Part shown: piece by piece, positions 22,350 through 36,286 of the stretch
Layout of the letters: every line of letters begins with the position of its first letter
Numbering within the stretch: position 1 is the stretch's first letter
Source of the DNA: Nageia nagi
Lineage: Eukaryota; Pinophyta
Reading direction: 5' to 3'
Assembly (NCBI GenBank): GCA_050084985.1
Contig: JBITNC010000001.1
Span: 167,958,001 to 168,022,000, forward strand
Length of the DNA stretch: 64,000 nt
Notes under the pieces: generated by a model
Databases searched by the model: none
What the model was told of the DNA's origin: nothing
What the model saw: the letters and a program-made list of their open reading frames with translations, nothing else
Position numbers and translations under genes: made by a program

Positions 22350-25300
22350 ATACTAGAGCATCTGAGTGCTATGATTGAGATTATGGTACAACTACTGTAG
22401 GACCCATATAAGGGTTAGATGCAAGTTCTTATGGAATATGAATACCAAAGTGTCAAAGGATAGCCTTATAGAGGAAGGCCCTTTTCTTTCACTTTTCTTT
22501 TAATCATCACATTCCACAATAGCTATTGCTTGCATCATGCCTAAGTTATATGTCAAGCTCTTTGGCTTGTAATTACCACATATTTTTATTAGCTAGTATT
22601 TTATTATGCTCAACCATGAGTTCATGGTAATATTGTACACATACAACTTTCTCTTGTTGGAGTATATCATAACGATGGGCCATTATCTACATCTTGACCT
22701 TTGTTACAACCAATTCATGGCAAAGGTAGGCATTCTCTAAGTCTATCCATATGTTTTTTTCCTTGTTAGAACTCAGGAGAGAACTTCCCATGTGTATGAT
22801 AAAATTCTCTATGAGAGTCATGATGATCAACCTATCACTTAAGATTAAACTATATGATCACCTACATTTAATTATTTAGGGATAATCTTCTTTTCATTTT
22901 CAAGCACTTTAGTGTTGGCAAGATTCTCTTTCAATATATGATCACCTACATTGAATTATTTAGGGATAATCTTCTTGTTATAGGCTCATTTAATACATGA
23001 ATAATAGGCATGAAGGTGTTCTAGAGCATTGAACCTCTTCTCGTCTAGAACTTCTAGCTAGGCTAACCTAGACTTCTACCTATCTTCATTAGGAATGAGA
23101 CCATCTAGTGACACACGAAGGGATATGATATTTATTTCTAATGGGACAACAACTTCATCTCCATACATGAGGGAAAAGAGAGTGGCACCTACAAAAGTTC
23201 TAATACTAGCCCTATAGGCCACAATGCATAAGGGAGTTGTTCATGCCAATCTCTACCATGTTTTGCTACAATTTTGGATAGGATACTCTTGATGAATTTG
23301 TTAGACACTTCAGATTGACCATTTCCTTAAGGATAGTAAAGAAAATAGAACTTCTTTTCAATGTAATATTGAGCACAAAAATCTTTGACTTCATTACCTT
23401 TAAATCTTGGACCATTATCCATAAATAATTTAGAAGGAATACCATATCTAGAAATGATATATCCAACTAGAAAATCAACATTTTAACCTCCTTTTGCTGA
23501 TTTTATAGGTATAGCCTCCACCCATTTAGTGAATTATTTTGTAGCTATAATGATAAACTTATTTCTATCTCTTGAAAAAGGGTTAATCTTACCAATAAAA
23601 TCAAGTGCCAAAATAGAAAATGGCCAAGGAGATATAATAGAATGCAAATTATGAGAAGAAGAATGTTGAAGTTTTGCATTATTTTGACATTGCTCACACT
23701 TTATAATATGCATTTCATAATATTCAAGCATAGTATGCCAATAATACCCAAGTATAAGCAATCTTTGATACAAAAATTTAGCATTAAAATGACCATCACA
23801 AAGACCATCATGAGCTTGATGAAGAGCCATATCTATTTCATTACACATTAGATATCTAATAAGAGTACCTTCAAAACACCTTCTACACAACAAATCACCA
23901 ATAATGACATGTTTTGCAGCTAGATTTTTGAGTTTAATTCTAGCATTATGATCAAAGGCAATAGGGATAATACAATTTTTAAGATAACTAAAGACATCTT
24001 GATATCATTCACATGCATTGACACAAGTAGCTGAAAAATAATTACCTTGGATGAAACTTTGTACATCACATTCATGAGAAGGCTTACTAATATTTTTTAT
24101 AGTGATGATGGTTTGCTCATCTTCAATGTTGATAGGGGCAAGGGATGCAACTTAAGCCATAACCTCAACATACCTATTGCTATCTCTTGGGATGTTGTCA
24201 ATATGATATTGAGAGAAGTACATGAGAAAAATCTCAACCATTTCCTTTTACAATTGTAGATTTTGATCCTTGGTGTTATAAATGTTGGACACTCGCTTTA
24301 TGATTAGTTAAGAATCACCAAATATTTTGATCTTTTTTACCTTAAGGAGTATTGCAACCTTCAAACCTAGGATAAGAGCCTCATATTCTACCATGTTGTT
24401 AGTGCAATCAAAGCTTAAGCAATAAGATAAAGGGATAACATCACCATTAGGGTTGATGAGCATAATTCCTACCCCAACTTCATGAATGCACTTAAAATTG
24501 TTAAAGTACAAGCTACACTCATCATCTTTAGTGAAACCCACTAAAATCTCTAAATAAACATCATCCTCATCCTAACAATGGTGCTATCTCTATAAGTGAT
24601 CTGATTACCCACTTCATCAAGAAACTCTTCTTATATATTAGATACTTCATTTCATGGATGGTTGGTGATAAAATATGTAATAGCTTTTCCTTTAATTAAT
24701 TTCTACATAATGATGACCAAATCGAATTCCTAAAGTAACATTACCCATTTTTCATCTCTTCCAGATAGGTATGATTTTGACATAAGATATTGGAGTGGAT
24801 TAGCTTGAGCTATGACTTATGTTGTGTTGCCAACCATGTAATATCTTACCTTTTATATTGATAATACTATTGCAAAGCACATACTTTCTATTGGATTATA
24901 CCATGTTTCATAATAAAGCAATGTCTTACTAATGTAATAAATTACTCTTTCCTTGTTAATGTCATCTTTTTGTGCTAACATGGCCCCAAGGGCATTCATG
25001 GTTGATGAAACATAAAGCAATAGACTTCTTTTTGAATCATAAGATGCTAATACTAGAGGATTTATGAGATGCCTTTTGATATTATCCAAATATCTTTGGC
25101 ATTTATCATCCCAAATGAATTTCTATCCCTTTTTTAACAAATGAGAGAAAGATGTTGTCATGTATGCTAACTATGCAATGAACCTTCTGACTACTTGAAC
25201 TTTATTGAAAAGACTTCTCAAGTATTTCAAGTTTCTAAGAGGTGGTAGATCAACAATGGCTATGACTTTCTTAATATCCACCTCAATACTTCTATGTGAT

Positions 25301-26288
25301 ACAATGAAATTGGGTAGTTACCTTGATGATACCCCAAATATGCATTTTTGAGGTTTTAACTTCAGCTTATACTCTCTCATTCTTTGAAAAAATTTCCTCA
25401 AATCTAAAATGTGATCATCTTTGGTTGCAGATTTGGATAGGATGTCATCAACATATACCTCAAGACATTCATAGATCATATCATGGAACATGCTCACCAT
25501 AACTATTTGATAAGTTGTACTTGAATTCTTTAGACCAAAAGGCATTACCACCCAACAAAATGTGCCCCAAGGAGTAACAAAAGATATCTTATGTTGGTCC
25601 TCCTTATTGATCCTTATTTGATTGTATCTAGAAAAATCATCCATGAATGATAAAATTTCATGGCCTATTGTTGAATACATAATCATATCAATGTTAGAAA
25701 AAGGAAAGGCATCTTTGGGACATCTCTTGTTGATATCCATAAAATTTATACAATGTCTTACATCACCATTAGGCTTAGATTCAAGAACAATGTTAGATAT
25801 CTACGGAGAATAATCAATATAAATGATGACACCAACAAGAAGCTACTTCTCAATTTTTTTTTTTGACAATAAGGGCAACTCTAGGATGCATCTTTTTAGG
25901 ATTTTGATGGATAGGCTTAACATTTTCATTGACAACTAGGCTATGAATGATGAAATCAAGATCAAGACTAGGCATATTAGAATAAGACTAAGAAAATACA
26001 TTAGAATACTCAAAAAATAGTAGGTGGTACCTCTCTCATTCTTCTAGGTTTAACCATGATCCTATTCAAATCAATCGTGGGTCATCTTGGGTATCAATAT
26101 TGACTTCTACTATTTCCTCACAAAGAAGTGACATTTCATCATTATTTAACATAGCTGAAAAATTGGGACATTTGAAGTTACCACCATGTAACACTTTATT
26201 AGGGAGTACTCTTTTACTCTTATCTTTTCTTGAATATACTTTGAATTATGTTTTGATTTTCTTTGTTCAAAGCATCAAGTGGGGCATA
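22350..26288 (-). pseudogene. Ty3/gypsy pol (RT-RNase H-integrase), decayed
   Basis: Minus-strand gypsy pol. The RT at 25740-25318 reads CPKDAFPFSNIDMI, LSFMDDFSRYNQIRINKED, PWGTFCWVVMPFGLKNSSTT and YVDDILSKS, so the YVDD catalytic box is intact, and it ends in LKPQKCIFGV. The RT/RNase H connection is at 25089-24853 (ALGAMLAQKDD, IYYISKTL). RNase H at 24541-24308 keeps NNMVEYEALILGLK and FGDS. Integrase begins in the open stretch 23893-23534 with the zinc-binding H...H...C-x2-C (ALHQAHDGLCDGHFN...CEQC) and the first Asp (LALDFIGKI); about 23480-23300 holds a D-N-G motif (FMDNGPRFKGNEVKDF) and GNGQSEVSNKFIKSILSK. The 3' part (23250-22350) is heavily broken. The 5' side (protease, gag) is cut at about 26288 by an LTR in opposite orientation. 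Non-functional. Confidence 0.85.
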
Positions 26289-27010
26289 TATTAACATTTA
26301 AAAAGAAATTTTAATTTAATTATAATACTCCTTTTTAGTTATTTGAAATGATTTATTTAATTTATTAAATAAATACCTTTATCTATGTACACTTTCATCT
26401 ACCTTTATATTTTATGGTAATAGGTGGGTCGACATCACAATAAGCCTAAAGAGGAGCCTTGACATTCTACCTATTGCCTATAAAGGTGGAAGGGTGTGCA
26501 TGATTATTAACATGATGTGATCTTGCATTATCCTAAATCCATGATAGGTGGTAATTACAAGTTTCATTATTGACCAATGTTTCTTAATGCCACCTATCAA
26601 TTCTAGAAATTATTATACTTTGAGCTATATATCCTTGCGATCTTTCACATACTTGCACATGATATTCTATGGAACGAAGGTTTGATGATGAAACTAAGCT
26701 TGAGGTGAGGCTAAATTGGAAAGATAATTAAGCATAATCATTGGTTTCCTAGCACTTCTATTGGGTTGAATCTAGATTGGTGGCTTCATTCTTTGGACAA
26801 GCTCATCATTCATCTTCTTTCATTCAGATATCACCTTCAATCATCATCATAGGTAAAGTAATGTTTGTATCTTTCATTTTCTAGTCTTAATAGGTTAAGG
26901 TCAATTTGATTATTGATATTGCTTATCCATAATTTTATAATTAATTAATTAATCAAATATTTTATAAATAACCCTAATTTAATAATTAATTTTATTATTT
27001 TTTTATTATA
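26289..27010 (+). repeat. Gypsy LTR upstream of a plus-strand gag
   Basis: Its start (tattaacatttaaaaag) aligns with the inverted copy ending at 30947, which reads TGTTAACACCTAAAAAGG in element orientation. The first 330 bp or so match that copy. A candidate PBS, TTGGTGAACCTGATG, follows at about 27016, and gag begins about 100 bp later. The 3' LTR boundary is approximate. Confidence 0.6.
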
Positions 27011-27117
27011 ATAATTGGTGAACCTGATGTACCTTATAAAACCTAGAAATTTATTTTTAGGGCATCACATTTCTTTTCTAAGGAGTCTGTTCCATAAATT
27101 ACATTATCCTTCACTAA

Positions 27118-30100
27118 TTGCACCAAAACCCTAGGGTTTTGGATAGGACTAATATTTATTATCTAAGTGTTTCAATCATGGAACCCACTAATTTTCTTGC
27201 CATGGTCAATAGCTTTGATGAGGCCACCAAAGCTAATCTAAAGAATATCCTTTATGGAAACAAAGAGCGAAGTGCTGCCTCTAATATTGGGGGCAATTTT
27301 CTAGCTTGTAGTAGCACACTACCTATATCCCAAGATTCAAATCCTTTATGTGATGAGATTTGTAACACAAGGGCACCTAACTTGTAAGTGGAACCTATTT
27401 TTGACACATAAAATGGAGAAGGAGATCCTATGGCTCATATCAAGGCTTTGAAATGAAATTCGAGCTCAAGTTTGGGATGAATGATAATATCATGGCTAAA
27501 TATATTCCTACTACATTTTGAGGTGATGCACTTAATTTATACTTCTCTCTACCTACTAAATCCATTAATTTTTATGTGCAACTCATTTTGGAATCCTATA
27601 TCCATTTCAAATATCATGCTCCTAGATAAATGATAGTTTTAGACTTAGTTAGTGTTATCCAAGGTCCAAATGAAAGATTTGACAAGTCTACCCAAAGATT
27701 TTTAAAAATTTAGAGCATGATTCCTAAACCCTTATTAAAAACCCATGTCATGTCCATGTTCTTCCATAACATAAACCCTAAACTAAGATTTTAATCCGTG
27801 GACTACATGACCTATCCCTTCATAGAGATTATTAGTAGACTTACACAAAAAGAAAGATGCTTGGTGGAAATGAGTGATTTGAAATATGAAAACCCTAGAA
27901 AATAATCAAAGGGATCTTAATATTATAATAAAGAAGAAAAAGAGTTCCATACTATTTAAGAACCACCATCTAAAGAAAGAAAAAAGAGTGAATCCAAGCA
28001 ACAATTCAAGAAAAATAATCGATTACCTATTACTACTATGGTGATGTACAAAGAGTGCCTACAAAAGGGACTTATCAAACTTGATCTAAAATTAGAACTA
28101 GGTCCTCATAATGATAAACCTATTTGGTACAATGAAGTAGAATTTTACAATTATAGTCAAAGGTCACAAGATAAATTCCTGCATGATCTTACAGAAATAA
28201 TTATGAAAATTGTTGGATGATGAAAAAATACATTATGAGGCTTGTGCAGTTGACATAGAAGATACAAAATAAATTTTAGCAAATATCATATTCAATTAAG
28301 AACTTTGTGGTGCCACTAGGAGAGGGAAACCTAGAGGGAACATACATCTGACCACCATTGAGAGAATGGAAGTTACACACAATTCTAATCCTCAAAAGAT
28401 ACTTAAGCAATTAAAGGTAACACATGCCAAGATAAGTATTTTCACTCAAAGGAATGCTTTATTTGATGCACTAAAACAAATTGAAGTTGATGTTGATATA
28501 CGTGTTGCTAAATTTTTTGAGTTAGTAGCTAATCTTAAAATTGAATTGGTTTGTAATATGTTTTCTTTTCAAGATAGTGAATTGCCTGGTGAAGATGTCA
28601 TTGAAAAAAATAATAGGCTTGAATATTCATGTTAATATAGATAGCATTCCTATTAAAATTTTTCTAATTGATATTGGATCTAATGTCATATTTTCTCTAC
28701 TAATTTGTTACAAAAGTATTTTCCTTCCATATATATAGATATGAAAAAAACAACAATTAGCATTAAAGGATTTGACAATACTCAAAGGGAATGCATTGGA
28801 TATGTCACTATGCCTATTGAAGTAGGTGGTAAATCTATTGACCAAAAGGTTTATGTTTTTCAAATAAATTTGTCATATAACATTTTCTTGGAATGCCATG
28901 GATCCATAAGATTAAGGTTGTCACTTCTACTATGCATCATTCAATCAAGTTTATGCACAATAGGAAATAGGTAACTATTCATGTAGAGAACAATCCCATA
29001 GACATGTATCAATCAACTAAAAGGTTTTAGATACCTCATGACTTGGTTGAAGATTAGGGGACCAATCCAACACCTATAATAGATATTAGTTCGCAATAGG
29101 TAAGTATGGGAACATACAAGATTCTAGAGATACACATCTATTAAAGCTTCAAAGAACTTGGGCGACCCCTTTTTATCTCTAAATCTAGCATCATCACTCA
29201 GAGAAGGATGAAATAGTAGAATTTAATATTAGTACCCAAGAGGATCCATGGTTGATCTAAATAGAAGCTTGGTTAAACTTGGAAGAATGGGAGAGGTAAT
29301 GTCTACTGTTTCCTAATGTATTTTCTTGGTCTTATTCTAATATGCTTAGTCTTGATCTTGATTTCATCACACATAGCCTAGTTTTCAATGCAAATATCAA
29401 GCCTATCTAGCAAAAGCCTAGAAACATGCATCCTAGAGTTTCCCTTGCTTTCAAAAAGGAAATTGAGAAGTATCTTACTGCTCATTTCATCATTTCTATT
29501 GATTATTCTCATTAGATATCTAACATTGTTCTTGTAGCTATGCTTAATGGTGAGATAAGATGTTGTATAGATTTTAGAGATATCAAAAAATCATGTCCTA
29601 AATATGCCTTTCCTTTACCCAACATTAATATGATTATAGATTTAATAAAAGGACATGAAATCTTATCTATCTGGATGGTTTTTTCAACTACAATCAGATT
29701 AGGATCAATAAGGAGGACCAACATAAGACAACCTTTGTTACTCCTTGGGGAACATTTTATTGGGTGATCATGCCTGTTGTTCTAAAGAATGCAAGTGCAA
29801 CTTATCAAAGAGCTATGGTGATCATGTTCTATGATATGATCCATGAATGTCTTGAGGTATATGCTAATGACATGCTAGCTAAATCCACATCCAAATATGA
29901 TCACATTTCATATTTGAGAAAGATTTTTCAAAGAATGAGAGAGTATAAGTTGAAGTTAAAACCTCAAAAGTGCACATTTGGGGTACCATCAGGTAAACTA
30001 CTCGATTTCATTATATCACATAGAGGCATTGAGGTGGATCCTAAGAAATTCATAGCCATTGTTAATCTACCACCTCCTAGAAATTTAAAATACTTGAGAA

Positions 30101-30640
30101 GTCTTTTTGGTAAGGTTCAAGTAGTTAGAAGATTCATTGGATAGTTAGCAAACATGACAACACGTTTCTCTCATTTGCTAAAAAAGGGAGAGAAATTTAT
30201 TTGCAATAAAAAATGCCAAAGAACATTGGACAACATGAAAAGGTATCTCATAAATCATCCAATATTAGAACCTTATGATTCAAAAAGAAGTCTATTGCTT
30301 TATGTCTCAAAAATGATGTTGCTTGATTATAAAACACAATATAATCCAATAGAAAATATGTGCTTTGCAATAGTATTCTCAATATAAAAGGTAAGACATT
30401 ACATGCTTAGCAACATAGCATATGTCATAGCTCAGGTTGATCCACTTCAATATCTCATATCAAAATCCTACTTGTCTAAAAGAGCTGCAAAATGGGTAAT
30501 GTTACTTTAGGAATTTGATTTGATCTTCATCACTTAGAAATTAATTAAATGTTAAGCTATTGTAGACTTCATCACCAACCAATCATGAAATGAAGTATCC
30601 ATGGTATAGGAAGAGTTCCTTACAAAGTGGGGTAATTAGA
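27118..30640 (+). pseudogene. Ty3/gypsy gag-protease-RT, decayed and truncated
   Basis: Plus-strand gypsy gag-pol. The Gag N-terminus is at 27178-27387 (MEPTNFLAMVNSFDEATKAN); the capsid-like part continues in another frame (GDPMAHIKAF-type, LNLYFSLPTKSINFY, near 27430-27730). Retropepsin at 28640-28975 reads IFLIDIGSNVIFS, then YVTMPIEVGGKSIDQKVYVF; the second half shows a frame change near 28890. RT at 29540-30144: CCIDFRDIKKSCPKYAFPLP, KNASATYQRAMV, and YAND where YVDD is expected, so the catalytic box is damaged, then LKPQKCTFGVPSGKLLDFI. The connection domain (30154-30387) follows, and coding stops at about 30640, where an inverted LTR fragment begins. RNase H and integrase are missing. 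Same family as the minus-strand copy at 22350-26288. Confidence 0.8.
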
Positions 30641-30947
30641 TGACTTGCAAAGTTAGCATCATTGCTGGATTCCACCTATCAAGGATTAACTTAATAATGC
30701 AAGATTATAGCATGTCAATGATCATGCATATCTTTCCACCTTTATAGGAAAAATGTAGAGTTCCAAGGCTCCTCTTTGGGCTTATTGTGATATTGACCCA
30801 CTTATTACCATAAAACATAAAGGTAGATGAGAGTGCACATAGATAAAGGCATTTATTTAATAAATTAAATAAATCATTTCAAATAACTAAAAGGGGGTAT
30901 TTTAATTAAATTAAAATTCCTTTTTAGGTGTTAACATTTCATCTTAT
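30641..30947 (-). repeat. Inverted partial gypsy LTR
   Basis: The first 300 bp or so of the LTR seen at 26289, in opposite orientation. Read on the minus strand from 30947 it starts TGTTAACACCTAAAAAGG and contains the shared blocks around 30755-30870 ('ttgggcttattgtgat', 'aaaggcatttatttaataa'). It abuts the truncated RT region. Confidence 0.7.
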
Positions 30948-31483
30948 CACTAATATTATCAATCATCTTTATTATCATCCTTATATGCCACCTTGATGTT
31001 TGAGGAGGAATAATTTACACTTATCCATTGAAAACATTCAATTTCAAAATCCTTGATCTTGGAAATTATATGTTTCAAATTATCTTTACAAAATATTATT
31101 ATTAACCCTATTATATCAATATAAAAGTAGAATAATCCAGTCAAACCCTAGATCAACTTGATGGGTGTCAAAGTTGCACCCATGCTAGTGGTAAAGTTAG
31201 CCCACAACAATAACATTCATTGACTAGTTTAAGTCTACTTAAGATGTGTCCAATTATGCTCAAAATAATCATTAATTACAAATTTAAAAGAACCATATAT
31301 TTTTTAGGATTAGGGTAATTATGATTATTTTTAATCAAAATTAGGTCATAAGCTTTTTCATTAAATATTACCTATAAGTATCAAATACTTGCACTTAATA
31401 AATTGAGTTCATTATCAATGTCTACTTGTTTTTGAATTCCCTTCCATCTTCATTGTTAGATATTCCAAAAAGGGGAAATATAT
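30948..31483. other. Interval without a recognised gene; purine-rich tract at its end
   Basis: AT-rich, no coding motif. The last bases (about 31468-31483, aaaaaggggaaatatat) resemble a polypurine tract directly before the LTR that starts at 31484. Confidence 0.45.
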
Positions 31484-31604
31484 AGACACCTAATTTAGGC
31501 ATGTTTTCCTCTACATTAAATCATTTAGGTTATGTATTTATAAATACCTAATTCCACCTCACCCCATATGTCCCATAGGTTCCAACTCATCCTTTCATGT
31601 ACCA

Positions 31605-31725
31605 CATAGCTTCCAAAGTCACCTTGCAGGGCCTACATGGCTCTTAAGTCACCTTATAGGACCTAAATTGATCCTAAGTCATCTTGCATGATCCACATGG
31701 CTCCTAACTCATCCTAGGACCCACA
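31605..31725. repeat. Short tandem repeat, about 37-bp unit (3-4 copies)
   Basis: Diverged copies of 'agtcaccttgcagggcctac' + 'atggctcttaa' in tandem within the J 5' LTR. Confidence 0.6.
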
Positions 31726-32855
31726 CATCCTCCATGTCAAAGTCACCACTAACCTCCACATGTGATCAAATTCAATTTAAAACATTACCAACCTCCCTTT
31801 TAAAAATGGGCTACAAAATAAGAAAATATTCATATCATGATGACAAAATGGACCTATAAATATGAGGCCTATTTTGTGATAAAGGGAGAGATTTTAATTA
31901 GGTTTTTGAATATTAGAAGTTTATGAGATTTTGAATTAGGAATTCATGACATTTTTATGAGGTTTTCCTTATAAATTAAATTAGGCTTTTGTGGTATTTT
32001 TTAGATCAAATTTTAGAGATTTTATTAGAGTTCATGCAATAGGTTTTATGAGATTTTGATTATATTCTTGATGTTGAACATGAGATGATTATGGAGGAGA
32101 TCTATTAATATTATGTTTCTTATGCTATTCCATATTTTTATCTATGCTTATATAGATTTATGACACTAACCTATTAATATTGTAAGAGTGCTTGTTAAGT
32201 TTTTATAGGTCATAAACTGAATACACCACAAGGATCACCATGAAAGAATGAAGTGAAAAGATATCATCATATCATTTTATCTATTCCATGTAAATGGTAT
32301 GAGATTGTAACATTATGTTCATGAATATGTGTAAGAGAGTATTATGACATGATTATTTGAATACAAGAAATTTTTTTGATATATCATATGGATGTATCTA
32401 ATTATATTGGTGTAATGACTATGATTTCTTACTGATAATGCATGCTTGATAGGTACATTTTGATGTCTATAATAAAAATGGGGTGATAATTAAGATTTTA
32501 TCTTGATATGACCATGTATATCTCATAAAAACCTTGATGGTGTCTCTAGACACCACCTATCGAGATTGTATTTGTTATAGTTAAGAATTATCTATTATTT
32601 GTACTCCATAATACTAATAGAAGAGGCTTGAATGATATTGAATCCAAACCTTATGACCTACATCCTTAGTAGAACCAACATTAGCACTAGGTTGCCTGCA
32701 TCATATTACACTAAAATGAAGGATCTAAGGTTTAGTTCTAGGTAAGATTCCATCTAGGAATATCTTCATTAGCTAGGTAAGTTACATGTATATTTTTATG
32801 ACCTATTATATTATACATTAATAAATCTAATTTGATAAATTAATTCACTCATTTA

Positions 32856-33330
32856 TGAAGGAATTAGCACTAACAATATAATTCCTAAACTACCAAGATC
32901 ACATGAAAGCTCACAATTACATCTAACAAATACACAAAGCAATCTCACAACACAAGATGTAAAGTGGTTCCTCCAACTAGGAGTACATCAACTAACTAGA
33001 TTTTTACTTCCCTCACAAATACAAATCTCTTACAATCCTTGATCTCAACTCCTACACTTCTATCCTATAGCACATCCTTACTCCATAATTGGTGTGTCAT
33101 TACAAAGGGGGGAGCCTTCTATTTATAGGCCAAAATCTCTCCTTGGATGATGTAAGCATGACATGCACATCTTTGACTTAAGGGGTATGCTCATGACTTG
33201 GAGTGTAGGACAAGTTACATTATTATATTCACTAAAATACTTAAGGTATAAAATAATACCCTTAAGTATTAGTGAATTTACATAAAAAATTTAATACAAC
33301 TTTTACAATAATGCATTATACATTCCAACA
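32856..33330 (-). repeat. Solo LTR (element C) of the copia A/D family
   Basis: A 475-bp LTR without internal sequence, TGTTGG...TTCA in minus orientation, matching LTRs of A and D throughout, including the TATAAATAG box (complement at 33119-33127). It is flanked by a perfect 5-bp duplication, ATTTA at 32851-32855 and 33331-33335. The host J LTR sequence continues on both sides. This is the standard product of recombination between the two LTRs of one insertion. Confidence 0.92.
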
Positions 33331-33419
33331 ATTTAATCATTTATCATTCTAAGGTATTGTTATATGCATATTGTATTTTGTTAAACATCGTAGGCAATAT
33401 GTAATGCATCCACTTATTT

Positions 33420-36015
33420 CCATCAACCAAATCCCTAAATTGTATACCTAATTTTTTTTATCATTTAATTTAGCACTCAATATTCTAAGAATGGACTAGG
33501 CAATCCCACATGAGCTTAATAATGTTGCTAACTAGTTCAACACTCACATGGTAAGATTGGTCAAGAACCCGAGTTAACCAACCCTAATAAAAATTTTTGG
33601 TGTTCACTCTTCAACACTCACCTTGTTAAGAAGACACCTCAAAAGTAACCTCACCATTCCTATTCCACATCTCATGAGTAATAGGCTTTCTGGTCATGGC
33701 ATAATGGTTTTCTATGTAAGGCCTTTATCACCCAAGAGATCACACTTCCACTAAGCTAGCATCATCACCTTATGATAACTCTCCATCTCATAGGAGTAGA
33801 TAGCTTATCCTAGGTTAGCTTCCATATAAGTGGGTAGTGTAGCTTATGAAATAATCATCATACCTTTATCTACTAATTGTAAGTGGTATGACTACTAGTT
33901 ACCCTCACTTGATAATAGTATTTTTTCATACTACTATCCCCACCTGACTCACCTATTAGAAGATATGAGTTACTAGCCTATCCATAACTATCTGTTAGCC
34001 CACCATATGGTCTGGCATCCCCATGCCCATAAATTGGGGAGCCATGGATATTAAACAATATCTTCAAGTGGTTATTAAATCTAATTTATTATTAAATGTA
34101 TTGACAAAAAGAACCACCCATGGCCTACTAACCATAAACTAATGTTCCCAAATAGTGAAGAGGGTAAAAGACACGATGCATAATACAAATTTTTCTTTTT
34201 CCATGAGGTGTACATTGAAAGTCTCAATTATAGGCTTGCTTAGGAAATCACATAATTCTATTTATCCCATATGCATTGTATCATGTATATGGGTCTACTT
34301 TTAAAAGTCCTCATGCATACATAAAGTAGCAAGTCATGAGGTAAGGTCTACCCTCTATTGCTACAAAAGCAATGCAGCAGTATGTGGTCCTCATGTAGGC
34401 AATATTCCTTTTATTTTTCATCTACTGGTGTAGGTTTACTTGGCAAAGGTTCTCCATCATTTTCTTATATTATTGCATTCATCCCAAAAGTTCCTTTGGG
34501 TGGGATTATTCTAGATTCTAATTCTAAGTTGGATTAGGTTTTATCCCTTAAACTATGATAATTAAATATCTTAACCTTATGATCTAAAAACTCCATATTT
34601 ATCCCAAAGGATCCCAAACAATTCCATTTATTCCCATTGGGTCCCATATATATCCATTTTAATCCCAAGAGTCCCTAAAATTTCCCAATTGATCACAAAT
34701 TGTCATTTGGAATGTTAGTTCAAATTTAGGATTGTTTCTAAGTTGTTGGGATAATTTTGGATTTATTGGGATTAATAACCTAATCAATCTACTTAATATG
34801 TTTCATTAGTTTTATCAATTCTTAACAATTTGTGATATCTATTAACCATTTTCAAATATTAACTTCTACTCCTATTCATGTAATCATTATTAGCTATAGC
34901 ATTATATTATTCTAAATACAAAGAAGAATACATAATAAAGCCAATACATTGAAGTGCAAACTCATCTATGTTTTATTTATTAAGGCATAAATATAAAACA
35001 ATATTCATGGATTATACAAGAATATCAATTACAAGAGGGTTAAATATATCTAATAAAAATACATCCCTCAACATTTAATTTAATGATATTTACAAAACTT
35101 CCATAATAATGATAAAGGATAATATTATACCATAACTTGTAATACAATTATATTATATCATACAATATAGTTTTGACTTATGTTCCACCCCTTTATTTAT
35201 ATACAAGGAGATCCAAGTGTGTCCAAATGAACATCTCTTCACACCTTCAATAATTTTTGGGGTAGGTTTGCTTAAAGTTGTTGATGATTGAAATGGTATT
35301 AAATACCTTGGAGTCTTTTTTATTAATTGACAAATTAGTGGTAACTATTATCCATACCTAATACAAGAAAACAAAACTAAGTAGAGTCATTACTCCATTA
35401 TTTTTCTACCTATTAAATATCTTGTAACACCACAAGGTGACCTTAGTCTTTTTCTAATATTATTTTTACTATTAGCCCTAGGTGGTAATAGTATGGGCAT
35501 TCATATTCAACTTTTACCCCATTAAATTTAATCTCTTAACCTTATATAAATTATTCATTTGTATTTCTATTTTCAAATTCAAAACTCAATAAAGAAAATA
35601 TACCTTTACCTACAACAGTCACCTCATCCTGCAGGTAAGATTAATCCACACATATTTGCAAACATATTTTTATCAAAAAATTGAAAATCATAACAATTAT
35701 TCTACATGCAACTACATGATTTATGATGGTCATAAGATGTGTCAGCAATTCAATACCAATAATTTTCTCCTTCTTACCCTTTCATTTCCGTCATCAATTC
35801 ACCTATAGTCCTTAAAGTCTTTGGATTGCTTTTTCTATCTCGAAGTAACCTATGATATATGTTAAAACATCTCAAAGCCAACATCAAATTATCACAAATG
35901 ATATATATTCCCTTATCAAATTCATTATCACCATAGCATTACTCAAATATGATCCATCCAAATCCTTGCTGGTACTCAAAGTCAAACAGTGTCTTCAGGT
36001 GGGTCATGACATAAT
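33420..36015. other. AT-rich interval within J 5' LTR, no recognised gene
   Basis: About 2.6 kb without coding motifs. A stretch of short 'atcccatttt...tccc' phrases at about 34590-34690 and C-rich segments at 33600-33960 suggest LTR-type sequence of an unidentified element. The short frame 35852-36043 shows nothing recognisable. Confidence 0.4.
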
Positions 36016-36107
36016 AAGCTTCGTATTACTTCTCATAATTTAAATAGAAACACTATATCTTAGCAACACCTTTCCCCATTTAATTAGGGTTATATTTTAT
36101 CATCTAC

Positions 36108-36121
36108 ATATTGGTGAACTT
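36108..36121 (+). other. Candidate primer binding site of gypsy element J
   Basis: attggtgaacttgac directly follows the LTR end (ctaca). A nearly identical phrase (attggtgaacctgatg) follows the LTR at 27010, supporting a PBS role. The tRNA primer is not identified. Confidence 0.45.
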
Positions 36122-36286
36122 GACTCTTCTATTTTTCAAATATATAATTAGATTTTGATAAATTATTTCAATATGTTGCAATTATTTTAGAAATTTTCTT
36201 TTATTATTATACTTATTCCTCATCATACTTTTGATTAAATTGAAAATGTATTTGATGAAGATACTAATATTAACCATATAAGGAAG

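Larger units (their letters stand above)
31484..36105 (+). repeat. 5' LTR of gypsy element J (interrupted)
   Basis: Starts (t)agacacctaatttagg, aligning with tgacacctaaattag at 61998. Segments 32480-32855 and 33336-33415 align with 62220-62690, and 36020-36105 aligns with 62690-62759, ending tcatctaca. The extra 31500-32480 and 33420-36015 have no counterpart in the 3' LTR, so they are either insertions here or deletions there. A solo copia LTR splits it at 32856. Confidence 0.55.
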
